Shown piece after piece: positions 13,758 through 14,359 of a stretch of 14,359 nucleotides of DNA. The stretch covers positions 1 to 14,359 of the forward strand of contig WGAK01000253.1 of NCBI GenBank assembly GCA_015494815.1, written 5' to 3'. The notes beneath the pieces were generated by a model, which saw nothing but the letters and a program-made list of their open reading frames with translations, ran no database searches and was not told the origin of the DNA. This DNA is from Anaerolineales bacterium (lineage in GTDB: Bacteria; Chloroflexota; Anaerolineae; Anaerolineales; DRMV01). The position numbers were made by a program, and so were the translations under genes. Within the stretch, counting starts at the first letter, position 1, and each line of letters begins with the position of its first letter.

Positions 13758-14359
13758 TCAGGGAACGGGGGTGGCGGCCGGTGGGCCGGGCGTGGGCGCC
13801 GGTTCGGGCGGCGGCCCCTGCATGACCACGGTCCAGGCCGCGTTCACCGACGCGCCGGGCAGCCCGCCCCAGGGAATGTAAGCCTGCTCTTGCTGCACCA
13901 CCGCGGCCAGTTCGGGGCTGGCCCGGCCGGCGAGGTCGTCCAGATAGGCCTGCGCGGCGGCCACCCACTCGGGGGTGATGATGACCTGGTCGCCGCGGCC
14001 CTCCATCAACGCGCGGGCCGCGGGTTGCCACACGGTCAACACCTGCACCGTATGCTGGGCAAAGGCCGGGTCCTGCTGCTGCAACGCCCGCCATTCGTCC
14101 TGATAGAGGAAGAACAGCGTGCGGTAGTGCTGGCCCCGAGGCGTAGCGGCCATGGCCTGAAAGACGAAGGCGTACGCGGTCCAATCCACGCCCGGCGCGA
14201 GCCCCGGCCCAAAGGGGAACCCTGCGCCGCCCCCGGCCGGGGTCAGGGTGGGCGACAAGGTCGAGGGGAGGGTCGCCGTGAGCCCAGGCGCCAAACCGGG
14301 GGTGGGCGTTGCGGCCGCGGGCGCTGAAGGCGGTGCGGGCGGCGCCACCGCCGCGGTGG
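13758..14359 (-). CDS. Unrecognised Pro/Thr/Ala-rich, probably secreted protein (5' end outside window)
   Basis: I do not recognise this protein. The frame is open to the window edge, so the start is probably outside; a GTG at 14348 would give 196 residues. The visible part begins with a low-complexity Pro/Ala/Thr/Leu stretch of about 45 residues (for example ATPTPGLAPGLTATLPST), continues with a folded-looking region of about 125 residues (VDWTAYAFVFQAMAATP, FFLYQDEWRALQQQDP, IITPEWVAAAQAYLDDL, SVNAAWTVVMQG), and ends in another Pro-rich tail (PPPEPAPTPGPP). Such Pro/Thr linkers usually join a signal peptide or lipid anchor to an extracellular domain, but no signal is visible here. The central region has no Cys and no catalytic motif I know. 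It is upstream of era on the same strand, 85 bp from the era start, and era seems to have its own promoter. Confidence 0.65.
   Translation of the reverse strand, partial: TAAVAPPAPPSAPAAATPTPGLAPGLTATLPSTLSPTLTPAGGGAGFPFGPGLAPGVDWTAYAFVFQAMAATPRGQHYRTLFFLYQDEWRALQQQDPAFAQHTVQVLTVWQPAARALMEGRGDQVIITPEWVAAAQAYLDDLAGRASPELAAVVQQEQAYIPWGGLPGASVNAAWTVVMQGPPPEPAPTPGPPAATPVP

Overview
The window comes from a bacterial chromosome of very high GC content. It is packed with housekeeping genes. The gene complement, the high GC, the palindromic intergenic repeats and the Tat-exported L,D-transpeptidase would suit a Chloroflexota (Anaerolineae-like) organism. That assignment is an impression from protein style, not something a marker in the sequence proves. 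I see no rRNA, tRNA, CRISPR array, insertion sequence or phage gene.

Layout. At the left edge (2-712, + strand) is the C-terminal part of a PiT-family phosphate permease. It converges on everything else, because all remaining genes lie on the minus strand and are transcribed from right to left. In transcription order, an unrecognised Pro/Thr-rich, probably secreted protein (13758-14359, start outside the window) is followed by a tightly coupled run: era, a Tat-signal L,D-transpeptidase, ccdA, a TlpA-like thioredoxin, a DUF2085 membrane protein with an N-terminal glutaredoxin-like domain, and pgeF (13672 to 8481). A gene-free stretch of about 590 bp (7892-8480) follows, filled with palindromic and inverted-repeat DNA. 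A second run then begins: a catalytically dead M16 peptidase homologue, hisG, hisC, menG/ubiE, a uvrD/pcrA helicase and recR (7891 to 732).

How the genes may work together. The first run joins cell-wall enzymes (L,D-transpeptidase with a catalytic Cys, and PgeF, a peptidoglycan editing factor) to a complete membrane electron shuttle (CcdA to TlpA) and an uncharacterised redox-looking membrane protein. The most interesting hypothesis in the window is that this is an envelope thiol-redox module that keeps the transpeptidase cysteine active. The second run combines two histidine-biosynthesis steps (first step and aminotransferase), menaquinone methylation and DNA repair (UvrD-like helicase plus RecR). 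These look co-transcribed for convenience rather than as one pathway.

Starts were chosen from Shine-Dalgarno spacing and from overlaps with upstream genes. Several of the longest open frames begin at poor TTG/GTG codons or run into neighbouring genes, and were shortened accordingly.
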